Notes under the pieces: model-generated
The model's input: the letters and a program-made list of their open reading frames with translations, nothing else
Told to the model about the DNA's origin: nothing
Databases searched by the model: none
Assembly: GCA_003022685.1 (NCBI GenBank)
Contig: PXSV01000139.1
Span: 538 to 21,883, forward strand
DNA length: 21,346 nt
From: Halobacteriales archaeon SW_9_67_24
Lineage (GTDB): Archaea; Halobacteriota; Halobacteria; Halobacteriales; Halococcaceae
Direction of reading: 5' to 3'
Shown: positions 1-6,787 of the stretch, in pieces
Numbering within the stretch: position 1 is the first letter of the stretch
How the letters are laid out: each line of letters opens with the position of its first letter
Made by a program: the position numbers and the translations under genes

Positions 1-207
1 GACGACCCGGTTCCCGATGTTGGCACACGTGAAGGCGTGCCCGGGCTCGTCGTTTCGCCACATCCGGTCCTGGAGAACGCGCGAATCGGCACAGCAGACG
101 GTGACGACTTGCGGTCGCTGGGAGGTCTGTACGTCGTCGAATCGCGACTCGAACTCGTCGGCGTGATCGGCGTTTCGCTCCAGTAGATCGACGACCGTCG
201 GATCCAT
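1..207 (-). CDS. beta-class carbonic anhydrase, N-terminal 69 residues (cut by window edge)
   Basis: Reading the minus strand from the ATG at 207-205 gives 69 open codons that run off the left edge. The segment VVTVCCADSRV (residues 34-44) carries the C-x-D-S-R motif of beta-carbonic anhydrases, in which the Cys is a zinc ligand and the Asp/Arg pair sits at the active site. The following HAFTCANIGNRVV fits the conserved 'R-N-A-G/N' stretch of the family. These enzymes interconvert carbon dioxide and bicarbonate in the cytosol. The second zinc-binding motif (H-x-x-C) would lie beyond the edge, so completeness cannot be judged. The upstream neighbour at 248-1645 is on the same strand with only 40 bases between, so co-transcription is possible. 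Confidence 0.85.
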   Translation of the reverse strand, partial: MDPTVVDLLERNADHADEFESRFDDVQTSQRPQVVTVCCADSRVLQDRMWRNDEPGHAFTCANIGNRVV

Positions 208-247
208 GGCTGTCCGAAACTCGCCCGCCGAATATACTTCTTCGGTC

Positions 248-1645
248 CTACACGAGCGGCGCGACGAGATCGTGGCCGGCGTCGAGCAACTCGTCGACCC
301 GTCCTTCGCTACCCGCTTCGGCGTACACTCGAAGGACGGGTTCGGTCCCGCTCGGCCTGACCAGCAGCCACGCACCGCTCTCGAGGAGGATCTTGAACCC
401 GTCCTTCGTGACGACCTCGGCGACCGATTCGCCCGCGACCCGCTCGGGCAACTCCCCCTCCAGATCGTCGAGCACGCGTTTCTTCTCGTCGTCGGGGCAG
501 TCGACGCTGATCTTCGCCTGCCGGATCGCGCCGTGTGCCTCGAACAGCCGGTCGACCCGGTCGTCGAGCGACTCCTCGCGCTCGGCGGCCGCCGCGAGCA
601 GCGCGAGCAACACGCCGTCCTTCTCGCGGACGTGCCCCCGGATCGAGAACCCGCCCGACTCCTCGCCGCCGATCAGGGCGTCCGACTCGCCCATCGCTTC
701 GGCGACCCACTTGAACCCGACCGGGGTCTCAACCACCGATTCGTCGTGGGCCTCGGCGATCCGGTCGATCAGGAACGTCGTCGAGACGGTTCTGACCGCA
801 GGCCCGGCGTCCGATTCGAGGAGGGCGTCGTAGATCGCGGCGTAAAGGAGGTTCTCGTCGAGGTAGCCCCGTTCGGGTGTCACCACGGCGAGCCGATCGG
901 CGTCGCCGTCGTTCGCGATCCCAAGGGCGGCGTCGCCCGCTCGGACGCGCTCGGCGAGGGCGGCGAGATGCTCGGCGCTGGGGGCCGGCGGCGTCCCGCC
1001 GAAGTCCTCGCGCTGCTCGCAGTGGAGACGGTCGACGTCCGCACCAGCCCGTTCGAGCAGCGCGTCGGTCACGCCCCGTCCGCTGCCGTACATCGCGTCG
1101 TAGGCCACCGTCAGACCGTCGAGGAGCCCGTCGGACGCCACGCCCACCCGGTCGGCCACGAGGTCGAGCGCGTGGTCCGCATGCGACTCGACGAAATCGA
1201 CCTCCCGTACCGCTCCCCACTCGTCCTCGGGAAGCGGGTCTGGCTCGGCGAGGGTGGCCTCGATCCGCTCGGTCACATCGGGGAGCGCGGGCGCGCCGTC
1301 GTCGGGGATGAACTTCACGCCGTTGTACGCTGGCGGATTATGGGAGGCGGTCACCATCAGTCCGCCAGCGAGGTCGCGGTCTTCGATCGCCCACGCGAGC
1401 AGCGGGGTCGGGCGGTCGCGCTCGGGCAGGAGAACGTCGAACCCGTTGGCCGCGAGCACGCGGGCGAGCTCCTCGGCGAATCCACGGGAGGTCCCCCGGG
1501 CGTCGTAGCTCACCGCGACCGGCGCGTCGTGGCCCGCTTCCTGGAGGTGAGTGGCGACCCCCTGGCCCACCATCCGCACCCGGGGTGCGGTGAAGGTGTC
1601 GAGGGTCGCGCGCCAGCCGTCGGTGCCGAACGAGATCGCGTCCAT
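248..1645 (-). CDS. phosphohexomutase (phosphoglucomutase/phosphomannomutase family)
   Basis: This is a 465-residue alpha-D-phosphohexomutase of usual family length. All four signature loops are present: TASHNP with the phospho-accepting Ser101, the metal loop DGDADR (246-251), the sugar-selectivity loop GEESGG (327-332) and the phosphate-binding loop RPSGTEP (430-436). It starts FGTDGWR, as expected for the N-terminal substrate loop. The enzyme moves phosphate between C1 and C6 of hexose phosphates through a bisphosphate intermediate in the cytosol. The GEESGG loop suits glucose- or mannose-type substrates, but the exact sugar cannot be read from sequence. The gene is divergent from the DUF389 gene, and a second, clearly different phosphohexomutase lies at 3234-4550, so the two probably divide roles. 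Confidence 0.93.
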   Translation of the reverse strand: MDAISFGTDGWRATLDTFTAPRVRMVGQGVATHLQEAGHDAPVAVSYDARGTSRGFAEELARVLAANGFDVLLPERDRPTPLLAWAIEDRDLAGGLMVTASHNPPAYNGVKFIPDDGAPALPDVTERIEATLAEPDPLPEDEWGAVREVDFVESHADHALDLVADRVGVASDGLLDGLTVAYDAMYGSGRGVTDALLERAGADVDRLHCEQREDFGGTPPAPSAEHLAALAERVRAGDAALGIANDGDADRLAVVTPERGYLDENLLYAAIYDALLESDAGPAVRTVSTTFLIDRIAEAHDESVVETPVGFKWVAEAMGESDALIGGEESGGFSIRGHVREKDGVLLALLAAAAEREESLDDRVDRLFEAHGAIRQAKISVDCPDDEKKRVLDDLEGELPERVAGESVAEVVTKDGFKILLESGAWLLVRPSGTEPVLRVYAEAGSEGRVDELLDAGHDLVAPLV

Positions 1646-1665
1646 GCACTGGCTGTCAGCCCCGC

Positions 1666-1675
1666 GAACAAAAAG
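1666..1675 (-). promoter_or_regulatory. candidate TATA-like box for the phosphohexomutase gene
   Basis: On the minus strand this reads CTTTTTGTTC, centred about 27 bases upstream of the ATG at 1645. That is the spacing expected for a leaderless haloarchaeal transcript. Only an AT-rich stretch and its spacing support it. Confidence 0.3.
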
Positions 1676-1768
1676 CTCCCTGTCGGCCGCGGCTGCCTCG
1701 CGGCTGTCGAGCGACCACAGTGGCTTTTGCCAACGACTATTCGATAGGGGCTCACACTCCCGCTATCG

Positions 1769-3163
1769 ATGCGGCTCATCAAGCTCATCGTCCACGACGA
1801 CGAGCGCGAGACGGTCCTCGACGTGCTCCGCGAGGAGAACATCGATCGCGTCGTTACCCGGGAGGCAAGCGAGCGCGACTCCTCGACCTTGGTGGAGTTT
1901 CCCCTACCGACCCAGGCGGTCGGATACGTCCTCGACGAACTCCGGGAGGCAGGGTTCGACGACGAGCGCTACACCGTGATCGCGGGCGCGGAGACCGCGA
2001 AGACGGCCAACTACGTCGAACTCGAGGATCGCTTCGTCGCGGGCGTCGAGGAGGACGACAGCGTCGCCCACGAGGAGATCCGGGCGAAGGCGCTCGACAT
2101 GCACCGCAACCCGCCGACGTACTACGCGATGACGGTGTTCAGCGCGGTCGTCGCGGCCGCCGGCCTCCTGCTGAACTCCGCCGCGATCGTGGTCGGCGCG
2201 ATGGTGATCGCCCCACAGGTCGGCTCGGCGATGATGACCAGCGTCGGGATGGCGCTCAACGACCGGAAGCTGATCGGGCTCGGGCTCCGCTCGCAGACCG
2301 GCGGGCTGGTGGCGGCGATCGTCGTCGCGTTCGTCGTCGGCTTCGTCCTCGAGGCCACGGGGCTCGTTCCTCCGGGCCTCGACGTCGCAAACGTCGCGCA
2401 GGTGGCCCAGCGCACCTCGCCCGGCCTGCTGGCGCTCGCGGTGGCGATCTGTGCCGGCGCGGCGGGCGCGTTCGGGCTCTCGACGGGGCTCTCGGAGGCG
2501 CTCGTCGGCGTGATGATCGCGGCCGCGCTCATCCCCGCCGCCGCGGCGGTCGGCATCGGCGTCGTGTGGGGGCTGCCGGCGGTCGCGCTCGGCGCGCTCG
2601 GCCTCCTCGTGCTCAACACCGTCGCGGTCAACCTCTCGGGCTTTCTCGCGCTCGGCTACCTCGGCTACCGGCCGGGAACGTGGGGCGACGACGGCGGACT
2701 CCGACGGTTTGCCCCGGTAGCGATCGCGCTCGTTCTCCTGCTCGCCGTGTTCGCGGTTGCCGGGCTCGGGCTCGCCGGTCAGGTCCAGTTCGACCGCACG
2801 GTCAAGGGAGCCGTCGACGACACCCTCGCCGAGGAGCGGTACGGCGCGGTCGAACTCGAAGACATCTCGGTCGAGGTCTTCGGCGCGAACGTCCTCGGCG
2901 GCCAGCGCTCGATTTCCGTCACCGTGAGTCGCCCCGCCGACCGGTCGTACCCGGATCTCCCGCGAGCGCTCGCCCGAACGATCGAGGACCGGACCGGGGC
3001 GTCGGTGGCGGTCGAAGTGACCGTCCACGACCGACGGGAGTTCGAGCCCCGCGAGGAGCGGTCGGGCGGAGCGCAGTCGCTGCAGGGCTCGAACGACGAT
3101 GGGTCGTTCGAGGGCGTCGCCCTTCCGACGGATCGAGCACTCGGTGGCGTCCCCGCAAACTGA
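1769..3163 (+). CDS. DUF389 family (TIGR00341-type) membrane protein
   Basis: The protein has 464 residues. A soluble N-terminal domain of about 110 residues begins MRLIKLIVHDDERETVLDVL and resembles a small regulatory fold. It is followed by NPPTYYAMTVFSAVVAAAG and a chain of hydrophobic segments to about residue 340, including NSAAIVVGAMVIAPQ, the conserved core of DUF389 proteins. A hydrophilic C-terminal domain of about 100 residues follows. The family is widespread in haloarchaea and has no established biochemical role, so none is assigned. The ATG at 1769 is chosen because the conserved N-terminus begins there. The gene is divergent from the mutase at 248-1645, with 123 bases between, and lies 70 bases before the glmM-like gene on the same strand. 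Confidence 0.88.
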   Translation: MRLIKLIVHDDERETVLDVLREENIDRVVTREASERDSSTLVEFPLPTQAVGYVLDELREAGFDDERYTVIAGAETAKTANYVELEDRFVAGVEEDDSVAHEEIRAKALDMHRNPPTYYAMTVFSAVVAAAGLLLNSAAIVVGAMVIAPQVGSAMMTSVGMALNDRKLIGLGLRSQTGGLVAAIVVAFVVGFVLEATGLVPPGLDVANVAQVAQRTSPGLLALAVAICAGAAGAFGLSTGLSEALVGVMIAAALIPAAAAVGIGVVWGLPAVALGALGLLVLNTVAVNLSGFLALGYLGYRPGTWGDDGGLRRFAPVAIALVLLLAVFAVAGLGLAGQVQFDRTVKGAVDDTLAEERYGAVELEDISVEVFGANVLGGQRSISVTVSRPADRSYPDLPRALARTIEDRTGASVAVEVTVHDRREFEPREERSGGAQSLQGSNDDGSFEGVALPTDRALGGVPAN

Positions 3164-3233
3164 CACCGGTCGTGGCTCGTGGGCCGCCACCACACCAGTA
3201 GCGTCATGACCCGCCCGCTCGCAGACGGTCACC

Positions 3234-4550
3234 ATGTTCGGCACCAGCGGCATCCGCGGGCCGGTCGGCGAGACGGTCACCGCGAGGCTCGCGCTCGACG
3301 TCGGGCGCGCGGTCGGGATCGACGCCGATCGTGCCGTCGTGGGTCGCGACCCGCGCGAGAGCGGTGTTCTCCTTTGCGACGCACTGGCCGCCGGCCTCCG
3401 CGAATCCGGCACTGGCGTGCGCGATCTGGGCCTCGCAGCTACCCCCACGGTGGCGCGCGCGGTCGACTGGTTCGATGCCGACGCCGGCGTCTCGATCACG
3501 GCGTCGCACAACCCCGCGCCCGACAACGGAATCAAACTCTGGCAGCCGGGCGGCCAGGCCTTCGACGAAGCCCGCCGCGAGACGATCGCTCGGCGCGTCC
3601 ACGGGAGCGACAGCGATCTCCAGGCGTGGGACGGACTCGGCGACCGCACTCGCGTCGACGCAAGCGAACGCCACGTGGACGCACTCGTGGAGTCGGTCGG
3701 AATCGACGACTCGCTCTCGGTCGCGGTCGATCTCGGCAACGGGGCCGGTGGCGTCACCGTCGACGCGCTCCAAGCCTTGGGCTGTGAGGTCGAAACGCTC
3801 AACGCCCAACCTGACGGCCGGTTCCCGGGTCGGCCCTCCGAGCCCACGGCCGAGAACTGCGCGTCGCTCCGAAACCTGGTCGAGACGACCGACGCCGATC
3901 TCGGACTCGCTCACGACGGCGACGCCGACCGATTGCGGGCGGTCACCGGCGCGGGCGAGTTCCTCTCCGGCGATGTGTTGCTTGCGCTGTTCGCCCGCGA
4001 GGCGGTCGCGCGGAGCGACGTCGAAGCGCCCCGGGTCGCAGTCCCCGTCGACACGAGCCTCGCGGTCGACGACGCGCTCGGTGACGGGGCGACAGTCACT
4101 CACACGCGGGTCGGCGACGTGTTCGTGGCCGAGCGCGCGACCCAACTGGACGTGGTGTTCGGCGGCGAGCCGAGCGGCGCATGGATCTGGCCCGACGAGA
4201 CGCTCTGTCCCGACGGCCCGCTCACGGCCTGTCGTCTGGCCGCGCTCGCCGCCGACCGCCCGCTCGACGAGCGAACTGCCGCAATCGAGACCTATCCGAT
4301 CCGGCGCGCGAACGTCGAGACGACGGAGAAGTCGGCGGTGATGGATCGCGTCGAGGAACGGGTGCTCGCGAGGTACGACGACGTTCGGACGCTCGACGGC
4401 GTTCGCGCGGACCTCGGCGACGCGTGGTTTCTCGTGCGCGCGAGCGGGACCCAGCCGCTCGTGCGGATCACCGCCGAGGCGCGCGAGAAAGCACGGGCTA
4501 AGGAGGTCTTCGAGACCGTTCGGGAAATCGTCGCCGACGCCGAGAACTAG
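3234..4550 (+). CDS. glmM: phosphoglucosamine mutase-like phosphohexomutase
   Basis: The protein has 438 residues and starts MFGTSGIRGPVGE, the classic N-terminus of archaeal GlmM-like enzymes. The catalytic loop TASHNP has Ser91, the metal loop DGDADR is at 228-233, the sugar loop is GEPSG (311-315) and the phosphate loop is RASGTQP (402-408). The GEPSG loop, unlike the GEESGG of the neighbour at 248-1645, is the form usual in phosphoglucosamine mutases. The likely reaction is glucosamine-6-phosphate to glucosamine-1-phosphate on the route to UDP-GlcNAc, but archaeal members can also act on glucose or mannose phosphates, so the substrate is inferred. The last four bases overlap the stop of the convergent small zinc-protein gene. 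Confidence 0.88.
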   Translation: MFGTSGIRGPVGETVTARLALDVGRAVGIDADRAVVGRDPRESGVLLCDALAAGLRESGTGVRDLGLAATPTVARAVDWFDADAGVSITASHNPAPDNGIKLWQPGGQAFDEARRETIARRVHGSDSDLQAWDGLGDRTRVDASERHVDALVESVGIDDSLSVAVDLGNGAGGVTVDALQALGCEVETLNAQPDGRFPGRPSEPTAENCASLRNLVETTDADLGLAHDGDADRLRAVTGAGEFLSGDVLLALFAREAVARSDVEAPRVAVPVDTSLAVDDALGDGATVTHTRVGDVFVAERATQLDVVFGGEPSGAWIWPDETLCPDGPLTACRLAALAADRPLDERTAAIETYPIRRANVETTEKSAVMDRVEERVLARYDDVRTLDGVRADLGDAWFLVRASGTQPLVRITAEAREKARAKEVFETVREIVADAEN

Positions 4551-4705
4551 CCGCGCCGCGTCGAGCGCGCCTGCCGGACTTCCGCGCCGTCGCGGATCTT
4601 GTCCTCACACTGCGGGCATACCCGGGGGTCTTCGATCTCGCTCGGTGTGAAAACCCTCGCGTACGCCGCCGTCACGAACGCACCACAGTTCTGGCACTCA
4701 GGCAT
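4547..4705 (-). CDS. small CPxC zinc-ribbon protein (DUF7563-like)
   Basis: This 52-residue protein starts at the minus-strand ATG 4705-4703 and stops with TAG at 4549-4547. It begins MPECQNCGAFVT and contains DPRVCPQCEDKIRDGAEV. The two Cys pairs (C4/C7 as CxxC and C30/C33 as CPQC) form a compact four-Cys zinc site. The pattern, MPEC-x2-C then VCPxCEDxxRDGAEVR, is one I recognise from a small haloarchaeal family of unknown function (DUF7563). A strong TATA sequence lies 24-32 bases upstream, so the transcript is probably leaderless. Its 3' end overlaps the end of the convergent mutase gene by 4 bases. The role is unknown; a nucleic-acid or protein contact is possible but unproven. Confidence 0.85.
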   Translation of the reverse strand: MPECQNCGAFVTAAYARVFTPSEIEDPRVCPQCEDKIRDGAEVRQARSTRRG

Positions 4706-4728
4706 ACGCCTTCGATTTCATGCCGCCG

Positions 4729-4737
4729 ATTATATAC
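4729..4737 (-). promoter_or_regulatory. TATA box for the small zinc-ribbon gene
   Basis: On the minus strand it reads GTATATAAT, 24-32 bases upstream of the ATG at 4705. The sequence stands out from the GC-rich surroundings, and the spacing fits a leaderless haloarchaeal start. Confidence 0.65.
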
Positions 4738-4839
4738 TCCACGGTACGTACTCGCACGTTCGGATTGCCGCACGGGTCCGTCGATCGATCCACAGCCCCG
4801 GATACGAACGCTCATCCCGCCGGCCCGCCGACCCACGGT

Positions 4840-5457
4840 ATGAGAGTTCTCCTCGTCCGTCACGGCGAGACCGCGTGGAACGCCGATCGACGGGTCCAGG
4901 GCTGGGCTCCCGCTCCGCTCGCCGAGCGCGGGCGCGAGCAGGCCAGCCTCGCCGGCCGCCACCTCGCCGGCACCTACGACATCGATCGCGTCGTCGCCTC
5001 CGACCTCCGGCGAACCCGCGAGACCGCGGCGCTCGTCCGCGAGGCCGGCGTCGACGCCGAACTGGTTTTCGACCGGGCGTGGCGCGAGCGCGATTTCGGG
5101 GTGTACCAAGGCCTCTCCTACGAGGCGCTGTTCGAGACCTACCCCGAGTTCGCCGTGACCGAGTCCGGCCGGCACGCGCTCGAAGCCGTCCCCGAGCGCG
5201 GCGAGAGCCTGCTCGATTGCCGCGAGCGCGTTCTCGACACGTTCGATCGGCTCGTCGCGGACGCGGGCGACGAAACGGTCCTGATCGTCACTCACGGCGG
5301 GCCGCTCTACGCGCTGCTCGGCCATCTCAAGGAAATCGACTACGTCGAGTCGATCGCGGGCGAGTCCCAGGGGAACTGTGCGGTGAACGAACTTCGGGGC
5401 GACCCGGAAGAGGGGTTCGCAATCGTCCGCGAGAACGACACGAGCTACCGGGAGTGA
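4840..5457 (+). CDS. histidine phosphatase family protein (phosphoglycerate mutase-like)
   Basis: The protein has 205 residues and starts MRVLLVRHGET, giving the RHG motif at 7-9 with His8 as the phospho-accepting residue. Arg57/Arg58 (DLRRTRET), Glu83 (WRERDFG) and His152 (VTHGG) complete the phosphate pocket of the branch-1 histidine phosphatases. Family members include cofactor-dependent phosphoglycerate mutases, broad phosphatases and cobalamin-pathway alpha-ribazole phosphatases. At about 205 residues with no mutase-specific insert visible, a phosphatase is more likely than a glycolytic mutase, but the substrate cannot be named. The frame is open further upstream, but the ATG at 4840 is chosen because RHG lies close to the N-terminus in this family. 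It is divergent from the small zinc-protein gene. Confidence 0.85.
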   Translation: MRVLLVRHGETAWNADRRVQGWAPAPLAERGREQASLAGRHLAGTYDIDRVVASDLRRTRETAALVREAGVDAELVFDRAWRERDFGVYQGLSYEALFETYPEFAVTESGRHALEAVPERGESLLDCRERVLDTFDRLVADAGDETVLIVTHGGPLYALLGHLKEIDYVESIAGESQGNCAVNELRGDPEEGFAIVRENDTSYRE

Positions 5458-5480
5458 GGTCGTTTCATCCGCTCCGTGGC

Positions 5481-5562
5481 CTCATAGGGGCGGTCGTAAC
5501 CGTTTGCCGGTGGACCGCACGCGCCTGCGGTCGATCCCGGGGGCTGACAACCGACCCTATCA
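5481..5562 (+). repeat. dispersed nested-palindrome element, copy 1
   Basis: This 82-bp intergenic element starts CTCATAGGG and ends CCCTATCA. The outer arms ATAGGGGCGGTCG and CAACCGACCCTAT pair at 11 of 13 positions. Inside lies a perfect hairpin, GACCGCA/TGCGGTC, with loop CGCGCC. A second copy in opposite orientation lies at 20936-21022. The shared blocks, in order, are CTCATAGGG, CGTTT-x-CCGGTG, GACCGCACG, TGCGGTCGATCCCGG and AACCGACCCTATCA. This copy sits between two converging genes and supplies the stop codon of the larE-like gene. It could be a small non-autonomous mobile element or a structured RNA/terminator. The sequence alone does not decide. Confidence 0.75.
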
Positions 5563-6393
5563 GTCCTCGGCGGTCGGGTACTCCGCGCCGAGATCGAGAT
5601 CGGTCGTCGCGGTACTCGCCTCGTTTCCGTCCTTGTCCGCCATCGCGGTGTCTGCCGGGCTGACGCTTCCGGTGCGGTAGCCGTGGAGATCGAGCGTGAC
5701 GTGCTCGAAGCCGATGTCGGCGAGGTGCTCGCGTGCCGCCCGGGCGAAGTCCGAATCGAGCGCGCGTTCCAGCTCCGCGGGCGCGACCTCGATGCGCGCG
5801 AGGCCGTCGTGATCGCGCACCCGGAACTGCTCGAACCCCCAGGTCCGGAGGAGGGTTTCGGCCGTCTCGACCCGCGAGAGGCGTTTCTCGGTGACAGCCA
5901 GTCCTGTCGGAATCCGCGAGGAGAGACACGCCATCGCGGGTTTGTCGGCGACCGACAGTCCATACTCGCGCGCGATCTCTCGAACGTCTTCTTTCGTGAT
6001 GTCGTGCTCCAGGAGGGGCGAGTAGGCGTTCAACTCCTCGACCGCGCGGAGGCCTGGCCGGTGGCCCTCGCCGGGATCCGAGGCGTTCGTCCCGTCACAG
6101 ACCGTTTCGATCCCCAGCTCCCGCGCGGCGTCGAACATCGCCGAGAGACGCATCGTACGGCAGTGATAACACCGATCGCCGTCGTTTTCGACGAATTTCT
6201 CGCTATCGAGTTCGGAGAACGCCACGACCTCGTGGGTGATCCCGATCTCGTCGGCGACTCGGTTCGCGTCGTCGAGTTCCGCCGCCGGCAGCGTCTCGCT
6301 TTTGGCGGTGCAGGCCACGGCGTCAGCCCCGAGCGCGTCATGGGCGAGCGCCGCGACCACGCTCGAATCAACGCCCCCGGAGAACGCGATCAA
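5560..6393 (-). CDS. larE: LarE-like ATP-dependent sulfurtransferase (PP-loop); true start uncertain
   Basis: From the TTG at 6393 the protein has 277 residues. IAFSGGVDSSVVAAL is the ATP-pyrophosphatase PP-loop, CYHCRTMR gives a CxxC pair and ACLSSR gives the third conserved Cys. LarE enzymes adenylate a carboxylate and transfer sulfur, best known in making the nickel-pincer cofactor. Members with three such Cys are thought to use an iron-sulfur cluster, whereas single-Cys members sacrifice their own sulfur. No other lar gene is in the window, so the acceptor is unknown. The frame upstream of the TTG still encodes PEAKEAAVRADLAERDGV, a normal LarE lead-in, but then meets a stop with no start codon. 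A one-base shift in the GGG run at 6449-6451 would join it to a GTG at 6476. Confidence 0.85.
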   Translation of the reverse strand: MIAFSGGVDSSVVAALAHDALGADAVACTAKSETLPAAELDDANRVADEIGITHEVVAFSELDSEKFVENDGDRCYHCRTMRLSAMFDAARELGIETVCDGTNASDPGEGHRPGLRAVEELNAYSPLLEHDITKEDVREIAREYGLSVADKPAMACLSSRIPTGLAVTEKRLSRVETAETLLRTWGFEQFRVRDHDGLARIEVAPAELERALDSDFARAAREHLADIGFEHVTLDLHGYRTGSVSPADTAMADKDGNEASTATTDLDLGAEYPTAED

Positions 6394-6476
6394 GACCCCA
6401 TCGCGTTCGGCGAGATCGGCGCGAACGGCGGCTTCCTTCGCCTCTGGCGGGACTCACAGACTTCCTCGGGAACCAC

Positions 6477-6787
6477 CGATTGTGACTCGGTACTGGTGCT
6501 GAAATCTACGTACCGCCGATATCCGACTCAAACGAGAACCGCAGGCCACGCCCTCCCCAGCCGATTCCTTCGCATCGGTCGCTCCGCTCCCTCCCTCAGT
6601 CATCCACCGTCAAAGCTAGCTCTGACGGGCCTGCACTCGCTTCGCTCGCGCAGACCTCCGCACGAGTCCGCGCGCTCCCGCGCGCCAACGCACTCAAGTC
6701 CGCCGGTGGTCGACAAGTAGCGCCGCCCACCAACAGATCAATCGCTCCCCGGATGGTTTTTCTCCCCGGCGTGGTTCGACGCGAGCG
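6477..6787. other. intergenic region between larE-like and mutS-like genes
   Basis: No convincing gene was found. The stretch contains a purine/pyrimidine-biased low-complexity block around 6630-6695 (CGCTTCGCTCGCG and similar), a style common in haloarchaeal spacers. It must hold promoters for both flanking genes, but no clear TATA box is visible. Confidence 0.5.

Noticed and set aside
206..1747. Long plus-strand open frame opposite the phosphohexomutase
   Set aside because: It is the antisense shadow of a gene with all four mutase signature loops; the frame is Arg/Val/Gly-rich and has no motif.
1904..3847. 647-codon minus-strand open frame across DUF389 and glmM
   Set aside because: It spans two well-supported genes in antisense and has low-complexity Arg/Asp/Glu composition.
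6630..6695. Possible repeat array (CGCTTCGCTCGCG-like)
   Set aside because: No regular spacer-repeat unit, so it is not a CRISPR; it looks like ordinary low-complexity haloarchaeal spacer DNA.
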